Source: Acephala macrosclerotiorum
Taxonomy: Eukaryota; Ascomycota; Leotiomycetes; Helotiales; Mollisiaceae
Assembly (NCBI GenBank): GCA_014904845.1
Contig: MU119257.1
Location: 150,733-214,732, forward strand
DNA length: 64,000 nt
Direction of reading: 5' to 3'
The first letter of the stretch is position 1. Each line of letters starts with the position of its first letter. Shown piece after piece: positions 46,109 through 57,708 of the stretch. A program made the position numbers and the translations under genes. Under the pieces are notes generated by a model. It ran no database searches, was not told the DNA's origin, and saw only the letters and a list, made by a program, of their open reading frames with translations.

Positions 46109-47212
46109 CTAAATATCTAGTTTGAAAAACGACGCCCCTCGGACGAACTCGATTCCTTGAATATGGGAGCGAGACTTGCTCAAGGTAAAGAGTGCTTGGG
46201 TTTGGGATGGACGAATAGCATGAGGGGCAAGCTCGAACAACACGAAGTCTTCATAACCTGACAGACTTGCTTGTTCCCGGTTTATAATCGGACGACTTCG
46301 AGCCACAATGCTCCTCGATCATCTCATCTGACAGCTCCTAGATATCGAGATTGACAAATCCGTCCTTCAGACAATTCCTATGATGTAGAAGGGCCAACGG
46401 AAGAATAATGTCCTTCCGCTTATAAGTCTCGGCGAGCTCAATGATCTTGTTAAAAAACATCAACAACCTCGAGACGAACATGGCGTGAGTCCTAGTACGG
46501 AAAAGCGACCAGACGGAAACGTAAGTGAGCATGTTCCTCGACCATATCTCGGACGTGTCGCCGAATCTAGGGGTCTCATTGTCCTTCTTCATGTTCTTCG
46601 TGAAAGCTATGAGTGGCTTTCGAAGGTCTTCGGCGATGTAGACAGGCTTTAAGGATTCGCAATCGTCTTCGATGGGCGAGTCTTCTTCTAGCTCGGGAAG
46701 GCCGCCAGGTTCAAAAGTATTACACGCAATGGTGATCAAATGTCCCTTCGAGGTTCTGAGGATGTGCGGCAATTGGGTGGAAAATAGCGTTTCGGTCGCA
46801 GGAGAAAGGTAAAAATCGCCGTATTGGTTCTTGATGATCACGGCTGGTGGTGAAGGTTCTTGATGGCGGGAAAGATGAGAGGCCTTTGTTTCGAGGTTGC
46901 GGAGTTGGATTTGGTGATGTTCGTCCTTGCGATGGTGATGTTCAGCTTGGCTGAACTTCGTGAAGATTATCCTTGAGTCGTTCTTTTGATGTTGCGCTGC
47001 GCGATTGGATCCGTGATACCACGAAGCTCTGGGTGGATATCACCGTCTTCCACCTCGTCATAGTCCCCCTCCTCATCCTTCCCTCGTTGCGCCTGTTGAA
47101 GTTGAGCACGCGAGAGCTTCTTGACAAAAGCCTTACTTTTCTGAATTCCGGAAGGAGCCTATGTTGCAGCACGCCTAGCGGCTACGACATTTGGTCTCTT
47201 GATAGATGCCAT
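46109..47212 (-). pseudogene. Disrupted coiled-coil gene of unknown family (stops and frameshifts)
   Basis: A protein-like frame begins at ATG 47212 (MASIKRPNVVAARRAAT) and is stopped at codon 18 by TAG, then continues in the same frame with APSGIQKSKAFVKKLSRAQL and ends near RTTQG. The next coding-looking block, ERLKDNLHEVQ, is in another frame, and AEHHHRKDEHHQIQLRNLET in a third. That last frame runs on through 46841-46338 (SPATETLFSTQLPHILRTSK, WSRNMLTYVSVWSLFRTRTH, ILPLALLHHRNCLKDGFVNL) to a TAG followed in frame by ELSDEMIEEHCGSKSSDYK. Both TAGs would be CAG before a C-to-T change. Alternatives such as missed introns do not repair the frames. Function is unknown; helical, probably a coiled coil. 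Confidence 0.6.
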
Positions 47213-48260
47213 GGTTGCTGTTGAGTAAAATTAATGGAGTGGCGAAGATACTGAAGGTGTAACCTGAAGTTACGTCCTAAAAAATGCATTAGCGTTTCAA
47301 ACAGCGTTGGATGCACAATGACGATGAGGAATATATGAAAGACTCGCATCTGGTACTCCGTACCTGACTAGTAAACAAGGAGACGCGAGCTTACGGTTCT
47401 CCGCATTCAAGTGCATTAGCTTTTGCTCATGCCAAAATGGGGATAAGTTTGGGAGGAAAGAGAGGAATGCGCTAGCTGCAAACGGTCAACGTAAGTAGCA
47501 TTCAAAATGTTCGAAAGAATCTAGACATATGGCTAAGTGATATTTTTGTACTCAAAACATAAGTGTAACGGGACAAAGCTCAATCTAAACAAAAGTCATC
47601 GTCGTGTTGGAAGCACGTGTTTGAGCACGTGCCCTGAAGGGTCAACAGAAAGGGGCGATGTGAAAAGAAGTAGTCACGAACGAAATCTCAATGCTCTAAA
47701 AGAATTTAAGCCTTCGGATGACCCTTTCTTCCTTTCTTCCTCGCTTCCTCGTTGGGAGAAACCCTCGATACCAATGAAGAGAGAGTCACATGCACTTGCA
47801 ACAGAAGCTTCACACACTCCCTTCAGACAATATGTTCAGACTTAATTTGTTCAAGCTAAGCTATACAGTAACTCCATACACTCTGCGTGCATGCTCTTTT
47901 CTACACTGTCCTGTAGCGCCAGCGAGTTTCCTTGCTCGCGAATAGAACACCAAATCACCATAACGCAAACCCATCCACGTTAATCATTTATGCAACCCAA
48001 ATTCTCAAGTCCCGTCCCACCCGAATAAAAAAAAAGCTCTCTTAAACCCATGCCGAATAAGTAGGCGGGGAAGTGAAGATGCCAAAACGCCATCCGTGAA
48101 CTTCGTACCTCTCCAGCTATCTAAGATGAGATGAACAAATGCCGCGCTAAAACACACTCTCGAGACTGGCCGCCGTGTCCAAATTACGCCTTCCCCAAGT
48201 TTGATATTGGTTCACTGCTAAAGCAGAAGCCGAAACATGCCGGCTTAGCGAAAATGGTTG
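47213..48260. other. 1-kb intergenic region
   Basis: Between the disrupted gene and the GATA factor 3' end. No gene seen. ORF 47537-47845 has no recognisable product. Confidence 0.5.
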
Positions 48261-50129
48261 TCAGTCAACCATGCTCAACTCCTCCAATTCCCTCTCTTTA
48301 GCTTTTAGCATTTCTCTCATGCGTTCCGCTTCCCTTTGCAACATCTCCCTTCTTTCCATCTTCGCCCTTTCGCTCTCGCTGTGCAGATCCCTGGCACTGC
48401 TCATAGAGCTTCCAACGCCGCTATTCGTTGGGCTGGTAGCATAGCCGCTGGCCATACTGGGACTTGGTTGATTCGAGTATCTCGGGCCAGGACTTCGTCG
48501 TTCACTACTTCGTTCTACGGAGTCGGATTCTGAGTAGCCGGGATTGAGGATGGACTTTATGGAGCCGAGACGTTTGGAATTTGCTGCGGAATTGGGATTT
48601 GAGTCGGCCATGGATGGGAGGGGCTCGATCTCGGTGGCAGAGAAGGAGCGTTTTCTTGATGGGGAGAGGAAGGAGTTTGGTGATAATGAGGGGCGCTGTT
48701 GAGTGGGTGAAGGGTAGGAGGTCATCGGTGGGAGTCGGTTGTCGTCGATAAGGGAATCGGTACGTTCGTGGCTGTGGGTTTGTGATGTCGATGCGTATGC
48801 TGTAAGATCAGAGCTTGGAAGTTGTCCATTCTGTGACCGCGAAGTCGAGACAGGTTCTGGCAGAATTGACCGTCCTTGACCATTTCGCATGCGGAATCCC
48901 AAATTCACAGATCCATCGGAGTTCATGCTTCCTCGCGGAGCCTCTGCTGGTGGAGAAGGTCTATCAGACTCTGGAGAACCCATCGAGTTACTCGCGACAT
49001 CGATCCCAGAAGCCTGTGTACCATGGGAGGCAGGCACAACACGTTTTCGTCGCTTGATGACTGACTTCTTCATCGTTACAGGCCTATGAACGCCGTGGAG
49101 TTTGTAGTATAAACCTAAAGAGGGTCAGCATGAGTGATGTATTAGATAAAAGTTACGTACCACAAGCATTACATATGGTGTGACCACTTTCATCTCTTCT
49201 CCATAGTGGGGTAATCGTAGTTCCACAATTCTGACAGGCGACAACGACAGTAGTATTCTGATTCTGAAGGCTGAGCGAGGCAACGTCAATTGGAGAGGGT
49301 GCATCGGTAGACTCGTCAGGATTCGATTGAGACGTTGCTGAAGATGGCTGCTGTGATGTTGCAAAATGCGCGCTCTTCGAGACTCTGTTGTTGAATGCAG
49401 GGCAACCACTGCAACCTTCAGCCCCTCCAGTTCCATTACATCTTCCGCCACCTGGGCACGATCCTGTAGGCGTTTGGTCTGCTGCAACGTAGGTAGCTCC
49501 GGCTGCGGCATGGTGAGATTGACCTGTTCTCGCGGGTGACGTTCTTCGCTCTTGTGTGCTTTGTCCCATTGAAGGAGCAACCACGGATGGAGGTCGCTTC
49601 AGATTCGTGGGTCTCGAGGCATTGCGGGCCTTCAGGTAAAGCCCACAAGCATTACATATTGTGGCACCTTGGGGTGATCGGCGCCATAGTGGTGTTCGAC
49701 TTGTTCCACAGTTGCTGTCCACAGTTAGCAAGAGTTTCTCCTTCAAAAATTTGGGACATACCTGCACACTTGTCCACTTGGGGCTGCAGCATCGGGCTGC
49801 GAGGTCACTGGCGCATAGGACTGCGCTTGCTCTCCTTCTGATCTAGGAGTGATCTGTCTTGCTCGGTCCAAAGTCGGACTCGTTGACACAGGTCTTTGAC
49901 GTTCGGATGATGGCGATGCACTATCTCTCCGTGGTTGTTCATTGCGGCTGGCCTCTCTGTTGTTGTTTGCTGCTTGTGAACGAGCTATGATTTGTTGAGC
50001 AAGCTCAACCTCTTCTCTTGATGGTTCTCTAGATGGTAGTGCTGTTCGAAGTAGGAAGGTCTCCTCCCTCCGCCGTTGCGGTGACGATGATCCTCTATCA
50101 CTCATCCCGCCGTAAGGGTGATCCGACAT
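48261..50129 (-). CDS. SRE1: GATA-type iron/siderophore repressor with two zinc fingers (SRE/SreA/UrbS1 family)
   Basis: Transcriptional repressor of siderophore synthesis and iron uptake under iron-replete conditions. Exons 50129-49762, 49714-49161 and 49114-48261 (introns 47 and 46 nt); 591 aa. Zinc finger 1 at residues 122-146 ([19 protein letters not shown]-x2-C-x17-C-x2-C) and finger 2 at 283-307 ([18 protein letters not shown]). Between them lies the iron-sensing Cys-rich motif with spacing C-x5-C-x8-C-x2-C (CPGGGRC...GCSGC), diagnostic of this subfamily and absent from nitrogen GATA factors. Each intron cuts a zinc finger. After finger 2: [20 protein letters not shown] basic tail, a long Ser/Pro region, and a C-terminal coiled coil ([20 protein letters not shown]). 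An in-frame ATG 39 nt upstream is possible. Confidence 0.95.
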
Positions 50130-52576
50130 AAAGTCAGTCACAGGAAGTCTTCGTAATGCGAGGCACATAGGTAAGTCGTGAGGTGTGAAGTGAGATGATT
50201 AGATAAACAGTGCTTGTTAGTCGGCCTGGACTTTGAAGCGGCTTGGATAATCTGATCGTGAGATGATCCAGGCCACAATTCCAAGCAGGAAGCACCAGAT
50301 GTTTATCTAAATCAGATGGCTCCTTTCGCACGCGCCAACCAATAGCTGATACAGTCCGGAGAATGTCAGAAGCTCAAGATAGTGACATACGTTGGCCTGT
50401 GAAACACCTGGAGATGCGAGGAGGATGATCCGATGTGCCCGCAGAAGACAGGCCTTTCCTCCAGGGCAACGAGAAGTTGTTCAGATGGTTTGGGGTTACG
50501 TGGATTGGCCAATAATATGTTCTGAGGATGTAAAAAATGGACCGGGGGTTAGCGACGAGAGAGTCGCTGTACGGAACAGTTTGGGAGCTCAGGGGTCGTT
50601 TTGAGCTTGACGAAAAGAAAGAAGAATCTAGCCCCAAGGGATTGTAATCTGATCTTTTCTGAGCACAGGGCCTGCAGGATGAGGTGATGTTGGTGGCTGA
50701 AATAGGTCTCGGAGAATGACCTTGACAGCAGGTGATTTGTGGAGTTCCGCGATGTCGTTGACAACAGCTGCAGTAAAATCGGCCGAATCGGTTATGGTAA
50801 TCCGGTGATGATGGATTAGACAAGGAGAGGCGACAAGCAGTTCGAAATGTCTTCTACGCCTCAATGGTTGGAAGTCGCGCTTCTATGAAGATGCGAGGTG
50901 TGGGGAAAGTGCGTCTTGTTGGCCAAGCTTTTCACTTTGGCTCATGGACCAGATCTCCGGGAAGGTCCCAGTTTTCAATCTTTCCAAGATGTGGAAGATA
51001 ATCTTGAGTTTGCGATGCTCCAAAGCTGAAGAGCAAAGTGGTCGAAGACAAAAGTTTCAGGTGACGCAGACGAGGTGGAACAAAAATCTGCACTGGGGAG
51101 TGAAGGGCCCGGATCCTTGGGATGTGGCCGTGCTCCTCTCGAATAATGCAAACTCCTATTTCGTTTTTCGAGAGTGAAGTTCTTTGGGACGCGGTGACCT
51201 TCTGCCCTAGTCAAGACACCAGCTCCCCTTCGTCTTTCTCCTGCTCCTTCCTCCACTCCACTCCAGGGCCGTAGTCTGATCGCCGCGGGGTCAAATCCAG
51301 ATACTCCAGTGACCTCTTCCGTCAGCCGATGTTTCTGTACAGTTCGTGGCTCGCTGATTCCAAAGGTAAGATGACGATGCTGTGGATATATGGGTGGGGG
51401 TGCCTCTTCCGCAAAATGATGTCTTTACCGTGTCGGCCAACTTCTCGTGACGATCAGATAGCCATCACGGTCACCTCTGCGTGGTGATAATCTTGCTCTG
51501 TCTGATGACGGCTTCCGCCTTGGTGCAGGACAAGAGAGAGGACGATGTCGTCGGCCGGATATTATTGGGGTGGTGGAGAGAGGTCTGGGCCTGGTGTCGC
51601 CATTTGTCTTCGAGTGCCATGCATTTGAGAGCGAGCGAGCACCTGGTGTCGAGGCACAAAGGCACCCACATTTTCTCTCATGCCATGCCGTGCCATGCCA
51701 CCCCATGCCACCCCATGCTACCAGGGAGTGGGCTGCTTGCCTTTGCCCTTGCGGTGAGTGGCCATTGATAATAGGAGAGCGGTGATTGGTGAAAAGGGGC
51801 TGGGAGAGAGTTTCTGCGAGGGGAGGGGCAGTGCCATGCCATACCATGCCAAGCAAATGAAACAACGCCAGTCCCAGGCCAGAAACGGTTAGTCAAGGGA
51901 AGAGGCGAACTCAGACGCAAGGATGGCTGAGAATTAAGCACCAGCCACCAATCCTACACGGATGGTGACATCTTCGTCCCCCAAGGGCAATCTGGAGCGC
52001 TGAACACCACCAAATCTACCACCGAACCAGTGGCCATTGGTCCCCTCTGGCTGGCCGGCCCAGCAACTGTCACTGCATCGTCTCTTATGGCCTTCACCTT
52101 GATACATCGCTAGATTAGCATTGCACGACCTCCTTTCAAGATGAGAAAGAAGGTTTTCTATCTCAGCGGGAGGTACATCTGGAACAGCAAACCGAGTGTC
52201 GTCGTCAGCTCCCCAATCTAGAGAGGGAAAACATTCCTGGCTATTCAAGCATGGCATATCGCCGAAGACCACGATGTCACGGAGCACTCTATCTCTTGCC
52301 CCTGCCGAACTGGCGATAGTGTGGTTGAAAGCTGGCTTCAGCCTTCCGGTGCCGATACCGTTCTCAACAATTGGAGGAGCCGGTCTCGATGGGTAAGGAG
52401 ATCTCTTCCCGTCCGTCGGTTATCCACCCGCTGAACATACCCATGATGACGAGATAAATTACATATGCATGGTCAAGGCTGATGATTCTCGACGGGTGGC
52501 AACACCCAAGCGAAAAGCTTGATCAGTTGCACAGATATCTAACAGGGGCGCCAATCTACGAACGGTGCTCTTAGAG
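50130..52576. other. Gene-poor region upstream of SRE1
   Basis: About 2.4 kb with no gene I can support. It should include the long SRE1 promoter/5' leader. Minus-strand open frames at 50864-50628 and 52287-51934 look mildly coding but match no family. A CCATGCC-rich repeat lies at 51679-51852. Confidence 0.5.
51679..51852. repeat. Clustered CATGCC/CCATGCC short repeats
   Basis: Irregular tandem copies of (C)CATGCC and CCCCATGCCA at 51679-51720, with a second cluster TGCCATGCCATACCATGCC at 51832-51852. Either a low-complexity promoter element or slippage product. No coding function evident. Confidence 0.6.
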
Positions 52577-52948
52577 ATGCCTTCTTTTAACATGTTTCAT
52601 GGCTTAGGACCTCCCCCTGACTCCCCCGACTACGACCAGCAGTTCGTCTCATCGGACGCAAGCATCTCCGCATCCGACCCAACCTTGCGACTATCGTCTG
52701 ATGACAACTCGAACTCCCTCATTCGTCGAAGCTCTTGATCTAAGCTGCCCGTTTCGCCTAGGCGAGATCCGTCTCAGAGTCAGCCACGCTCCAAGATATC
52801 AGTTTTCGGTTCCACGGAAGTAGGGCTGGCAATGTCACCACGTTCTTTTGAGTCGTCGTCACCTCATCTGTTCTTTTGAAACAAGCACATGGCTGCTATC
52901 AATAGACCTCAAACACCGCTTACTTGGGGAACTTAGATCTACAGCTAA
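52577..52948 (+). pseudogene. Decayed Ser/Pro-rich open frame with in-frame stops
   Basis: From ATG 52577 the frame reads MPSFNMFHGLGPPPDSPDYD and continues for 53 codons, then TGA (52736). It goes on in the same frame as SKLPVSPRRDPSQSQPRSKI and SVFGSTEVGLAMSPRSFESS, then TGA (52877), NKHMAAINRPQTPLTWGT, TAG (52934). Coding-like composition on both sides of three stops suggests a former regulator-type N-terminus. No family is recognised, and further exons downstream (for example GGVSEKLISTSPELMFVTVS near 53000) cannot be linked safely. Confidence 0.35.
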
Positions 52949-53744
52949 GCTTTTACCCCAGCTATTCTTATGTCATTTTCCAGTTTCCTCTCGGGAGTAT
53001 CCTGATACCGGAGGTGTTTCTGAAAAGCTTATATCTACCTCTCCTGAGCTTATGTTTGTCACTGTTTCCTTGTCGGTTTGTTTCATGCGTTCAAGATGGC
53101 GACACAATCCTCATAAGTACCCTCATTTTGCTTGCAGCTCGCCGCTTGGATTTCCTGCTCCTGCAATTTCTCTCATCCATCTACCTCCGTGCGGTCAGAG
53201 AATATGTCACTACCTCCTAGCAGCGTAAATTTTAACTTCATCCTAAATGGAAGTTTTCATCCGAATTCACTTCTATTTCTGTACCTGTATCGACTGCTGG
53301 AACAGACATTCTTATCGGAAGGTAAGAAATCTGAAATCCGAGTTGATCTCCAACTTTGGAAGTCCAATCTCAAGGAGTATCCATGTTCAGCAGCGCAGTC
53401 GTCTTTCACCTTAATCTTAGACCTTTTCCTTCACAGCAGCTTTCTCCTGCACCCTCCAAACATCTGCAATCCAACCCGCAGATCGAATCGCGCAGCTCGC
53501 TCCCGAGAACCAGCACTCAATGCTCAGAGCCAGCCTCAATGTTTGACAATCATCCGAACATTTGTTTCTTGCTCAGCCTCACGAATGCTTCGTCTCCTCT
53601 GGCTTTCTCTCAGCCTTGCACTATGGCTTCTTTCTGTTAGGAAGTCTTCTAGCAGCACTGGCGCATGACTTGGCACATCCAATATTCGGAAGCATTTCCG
53701 AAGCAATCCCATTGCCCATATCTTAGGCCGCCAAGAAACTAAGT

Positions 53745-53764
53745 TTAGTCACGTGTACTAGCAA
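53745..53764. repeat. Second copy of TTTAGTCACGTG..TACTAGC motif
   Basis: The motif at about 53745-53764 differs from 26562-26580 by one missing A in a 19-20-bp stretch. It is either a shared factor site or a remnant of the same dispersed element. A third related CACGTG lies at 53897-53902. Confidence 0.45.
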
Positions 53765-54338
53765 CATCGATGTTTAGCAGATATATATTACTCGACGCTG
53801 GTGCAAGAAATAGAATCACATCGAAGAGTTGTGTCTCCATGTTCTCAAATCCGGAAATTCTTATCCTAAGAAGATGGTGTGAGTGGCGTCGCAACATCAC
53901 GTGCCTCTTCCTCATTCACTTCATCATCTATTGCTGCTATTGCTTCTAGAGCAAGCCTCTCTAGCCCACAAGTTTAATGCAATTTCTTAAACCCCATGCG
54001 CCTGTATACAATACTGTGTAAAACAATTGCTTCCTCGCAAATTCTTCCAGCATGACCTAAAACCACAGGCGCGATTCCTCAAACAACAGTATATCATATG
54101 GATGTCCTTGACCCTCGGGTTCATGCTGTTGCTGATATAATGTGAGAGATCTTACCATTATGAAAATGTGACGAGCGCGGTTCCTGCTTTGAGTCTTAGT
54201 TGAAAACCCACATATCGAATAGGCGGAAACTGATGATGAGACTCAATGGCAATTCAGTTACATGTTCACGAACTTGGCTTGAGATATTCTCCAAAGTTTC
54301 CATGGAGCATTGTGCCATATTCATCAATCGTGGTAGAC

Positions 54339-56437
54339 TCAGACTGCCCATTGATCCTGATGGAAGCTGACAAAAGACCTCATTCGTATTGCCTTTGCCA
54401 TTTTGAATGCGCGCTTGCAAGGATCGAAAGGAATTGAAATTTGAGGAATGGAGGCTTGTGCCAATTGTTGAACGGAGTGGATTGAAGTCGAGATTGGATT
54501 GTGATGCTCTTGGTTCGAGTCTAGGATTAGTAATGGATTTGGAAGCGTCGCATTGCTCCGTGCAACACACTTCTGGAGTTGGAGACTGAGACTCCCTTGA
54601 ACCCATGATTTACAATAATCCTGAAGCAGAACCTTGAAGCTGCGGTCTATCTGTCCGTCGTCTGCAGAGTTGCTGAAAATGGAGTATGCATTGAGAAAAT
54701 CATGCGCCAGTTCCCACTCTGGGAGTTTGTCCGGAATTTGGCCACCACGCAAAGCCCGACGAGGAATGTCTTTATACCAAACCTTTTCGGCTTCGAGATG
54801 TTCTAGTAGCGTCCGGGTCGGTCTAGTATCGACCATCACGGAACATACTGATACCAGCAGCTCAGCAGGAGATATACCCATGGTCTGCTCGACCTGGCAG
54901 GCCCATTCCAGCGTGATATTCTGCAGCATTTCTTGTCGTCGCCATCGCTGCCACAAGTCACAGAACAGTCCGAACACCTTCTCATAGCGTACGTTGCCAG
55001 TTCGTGATCAGAGATTTCTAAACGGGCCCAACATGATGCATTTCATTTTAAGCTGATTAATACGCCAGGACAGACATTTTCTCAGGCATCCATTTTGCAC
55101 GTGGTCATTCTTGTACTCGAATGGGCCGGGTACTTCCCGAACGAGCTGATCTGCAACATTCTGGATCTTCCAGAATCCAACTGCTGGGCGATTCCGGGTG
55201 AGATATTTGTATGCTACGATCCCTATATTCACTTTGCCACATGCAGGCTGATCCGAAGATAGATTCTCCGTCATGCTAGGTTGAATAGAAAGTCGATCAT
55301 GAAGCCCAGCTGCACGCATATCTCCATGATCACGGTGAATATCTGCAACGAGGGGATTGAACAGCAAGGATACCAATGGATCCTGCAATCGTTCAGTCTG
55401 GCTGACTAGCTTCTCTTCCAGCGTGTGGCGGGCAATTTCCGCTTGAGCAGCTGTCGTGGATGATCGAGCACACCCAATAACCAAAGATGTAATCATCCAC
55501 TCGCGTCCTTCTGGCCCCTGGATGACTCGCTTCAAGCTCAAGACATAAAGTCCAAACGCATCCTCATGGCATTTCGTTGCAAAGAGAAAGTCCGCGGCGA
55601 ACTTGATATCACTCAATTCATCTGGTCCAAGAGCATCGACTGGTGCGTCTAGATCGATAAATCCCACGAGGGTCGAAAGTATCGCGGAGGGAGTTTGCCC
55701 GATACATGCTTCAAGCGTATCAACATCCATCAGATCCAGATCCTCTACATCTTGCGGCGTAGAGACTGCACCTGTGTTGTCCAAGGTAATATTTGGTCTC
55801 TTTGGGCTACCATCGCTCATACTGAGAAGCTGCTCTCGCTCGTCTGATGACGTCCTATCGTCAAGAATGTGAGGTAGATCCAATTCCCCAACCATTTGCT
55901 CGTCTTCCCTGTATGCTGTGGATGTGGGCGCGGCATAACTATTACCAAAACCAATTTCTGGACCCACGGAAGTATTTGCCTGATCCCGCGCAAATTCTTG
56001 ACGACGAATTTTGGAGGCATTTTCGACAACTGAAGCGATTCCCGTGCTCAGAAACGATTCTTTCTGGAAACTTCGTTTCCTTTTGGACTCTCCTGACGTC
56101 TCCATTGCTGATCTGCGCTTCCAGGAACCATGAAAATTGGATCGACAGTCTTTTTGTATTTCTCAAGACCCCATTTGTCAAACTGGAAAACATATTGACG
56201 GCGTCTACACCCATGTCAGCGAATTGTCTATTCTCGGCTTGCAATCGGGACAGACGTCCGACATGATGACTTACGAGGAGAAAATTGATATCTGATTTTC
56301 ATCATAACCATCAAATCTTCCAGCGTCATGGTTTCATACAGTCGGCATAGTTTGTCTTTGTGTTCTTGCCATTTCGTGGGATCAACAGGCTTCGCTCGAG
56401 GAGGTGGCGCTGGCTTCCACCTAATTGACTGTGTCAT
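54339..56437 (-). pseudogene. Clr5-domain gene with frame breaks
   Basis: The Clr5 N-terminal domain is clear: exon 1 from 56437 gives PVDPTKWQEHKDKLCRLYET, MTLEDLMVMMKIRYQFSP. After an intron-like stretch (gtaagt to gtgtag) the domain resumes as RRQYVFQFDKWGLEKYKK. That piece is in a phase that cannot follow exon 1, and again out of phase with the long frame 56105-55008 (KRKRSFQKESFLSTG, LDLMDVDTLEACIGQ). The latter stops at TGA (55008-55010) and continues in the same frame at 54977-54339 (KVFGLFCDLWQRWRRQEM, WACQVEQTMGISPAEL). Clr5 proteins are common in filamentous ascomycetes and mostly uncharacterised; the domain is named after a heterochromatin-silencing factor. Two breaks point to a pseudogene, though unusual splicing is possible. 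Confidence 0.6.
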
Positions 56438-57174
56438 AATTCGGCCCCGGTCTTTAAGCAACGGAGTACAGTCGTAAGAAATACAGAAGTAGATGAAATT
56501 TGAGGCTTCTCTACGGGAGACCGAGATTTTTTGCTGCTAGATGAGTCAATCATAGGCATCTGCCTGAGATAAACGAATGGAGGTAGGTCTGTTGATCGGT
56601 CCACCCTCGTCGGATTGTCTCACCGGCATAGCTTTTCCAATTGCCCGGGCAAAGGAGCTTAGACTTCCAAGTCACCGCCTCATTGCCGACAGCCTTACAA
56701 CTTTTTATTCATATGCCATGCAGATTAGAGATCAGTAAGATTGTAAAACGTTTGCTTGTGTCTAAAAGGGTAATTGTAAATTCGTAAATGTGGGGTAAGG
56801 GGTAAAAATTTCATGATCTGTGAAGGGCTATCCAATCCCAATCTACCGTCTTGGAGCGTGATCAGGTAAGAGCCTGATCATCTGACGGGATATTCGGGGT
56901 TTATGAGACGTGTTGCTTGATGTCAAGCAGAAATACGTTGAGTATGAGAAAAGGCTAGCTAGAAAGAGTAATTGGAAAAGCCACGGTGATTTGTTAAATA
57001 TAGCCCTCGACGCTAGACCATTCCCCGATTTGGTGTTTGGAATTTGGTACAGGCAATGAACATATCGCCTGAAATGTACTGTAGTCTAGAAGACTCGGGC
57101 TATAAGTATGGAAGCATAGGATTAGCCGGTACCTGCAAAATTCCAGAACAATCACGATGCGGAGTTGATATTCA
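56438..57174. other. Intergenic region
   Basis: 0.74 kb, AT-rich, no gene seen. Confidence 0.5.
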
Positions 57175-57708
57175 ATGCGTTCCACTATGATTGTTGAAGA
57201 AACTTCAATGTCTGGCTTCATGCCCCTTGTCCAATTCGCCAAGTCATCACCAAACCCAACTGCCTTCTCTCTCGGTACGCTTCATAATCAGTCTCAAAAT
57301 CTTAGCCCACCTACTCCAGAAGACCGAGAAGTTGCGACAGCACAAATCAGTGCTTGGTCTGCCAACTACAACACTACTGGAGGTCAAAGCCAGAACCTTG
57401 GAGATCTCAATATCAGCCTCATGGACTATGATTTTGAGTATGCAGAGGACAAATCCAAGCCCAGAAGACTACCCGCAGCAAAGCGGAGACACATCTGTCA
57501 AGTCTCAGGGCAGGTGCTGGTGGGGGCATGTTCGCAAGATGGCCCGGTAACTGAAAATAAAGCCGAAATTTTGTACTATTCTAACAGAAAGGAGGACGCG
57601 AGTGGAAAGTCAGCGATAGAGAGATGGGAGCTGGAGGATCGACCAGAGCAGCCTTGGAACGCATTCGGGGTTATGTATGAGGACGTGGAGGAGATTGTAA
57701 GGTTGTAG
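57175..57708 (+). CDS. Orphan protein, 177 aa
   Basis: Single open frame with ATG and moderate coding character, no family recognised. It shows MIVEETSMSGFMPLVQFAKS, a polar middle (PPTPEDREVATAQISAW), a basic patch RRLPAAKRRHICQ and an acidic-aromatic end (EDRPEQPWNAFGVMYEDVEE). It may be the tail of a larger gene or a lineage-specific protein; no upstream exon could be supported. Confidence 0.4.
   Translation: MRSTMIVEETSMSGFMPLVQFAKSSPNPTAFSLGTLHNQSQNLSPPTPEDREVATAQISAWSANYNTTGGQSQNLGDLNISLMDYDFEYAEDKSKPRRLPAAKRRHICQVSGQVLVGACSQDGPVTENKAEILYYSNRKEDASGKSAIERWELEDRPEQPWNAFGVMYEDVEEIVRL

Noticed and set aside
50628..50864. Minus-strand ORF (FELLVASPCLIHHHRITI...)
   Set aside because: Could be coding, but too short and without any recognisable feature or splice partner.
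51934..52287. Minus-strand ORF of 117 aa (SLDWGADDDTRFAVPD...)
   Set aside because: Protein-like composition but no start context, no exon partners and no family; left out of the gene list.
55008..55010. Selenocysteine or programmed readthrough at the TGA in the Clr5 gene
   Set aside because: Filamentous ascomycetes are not known to use selenocysteine; a frame break upstream in the same gene makes decay simpler.
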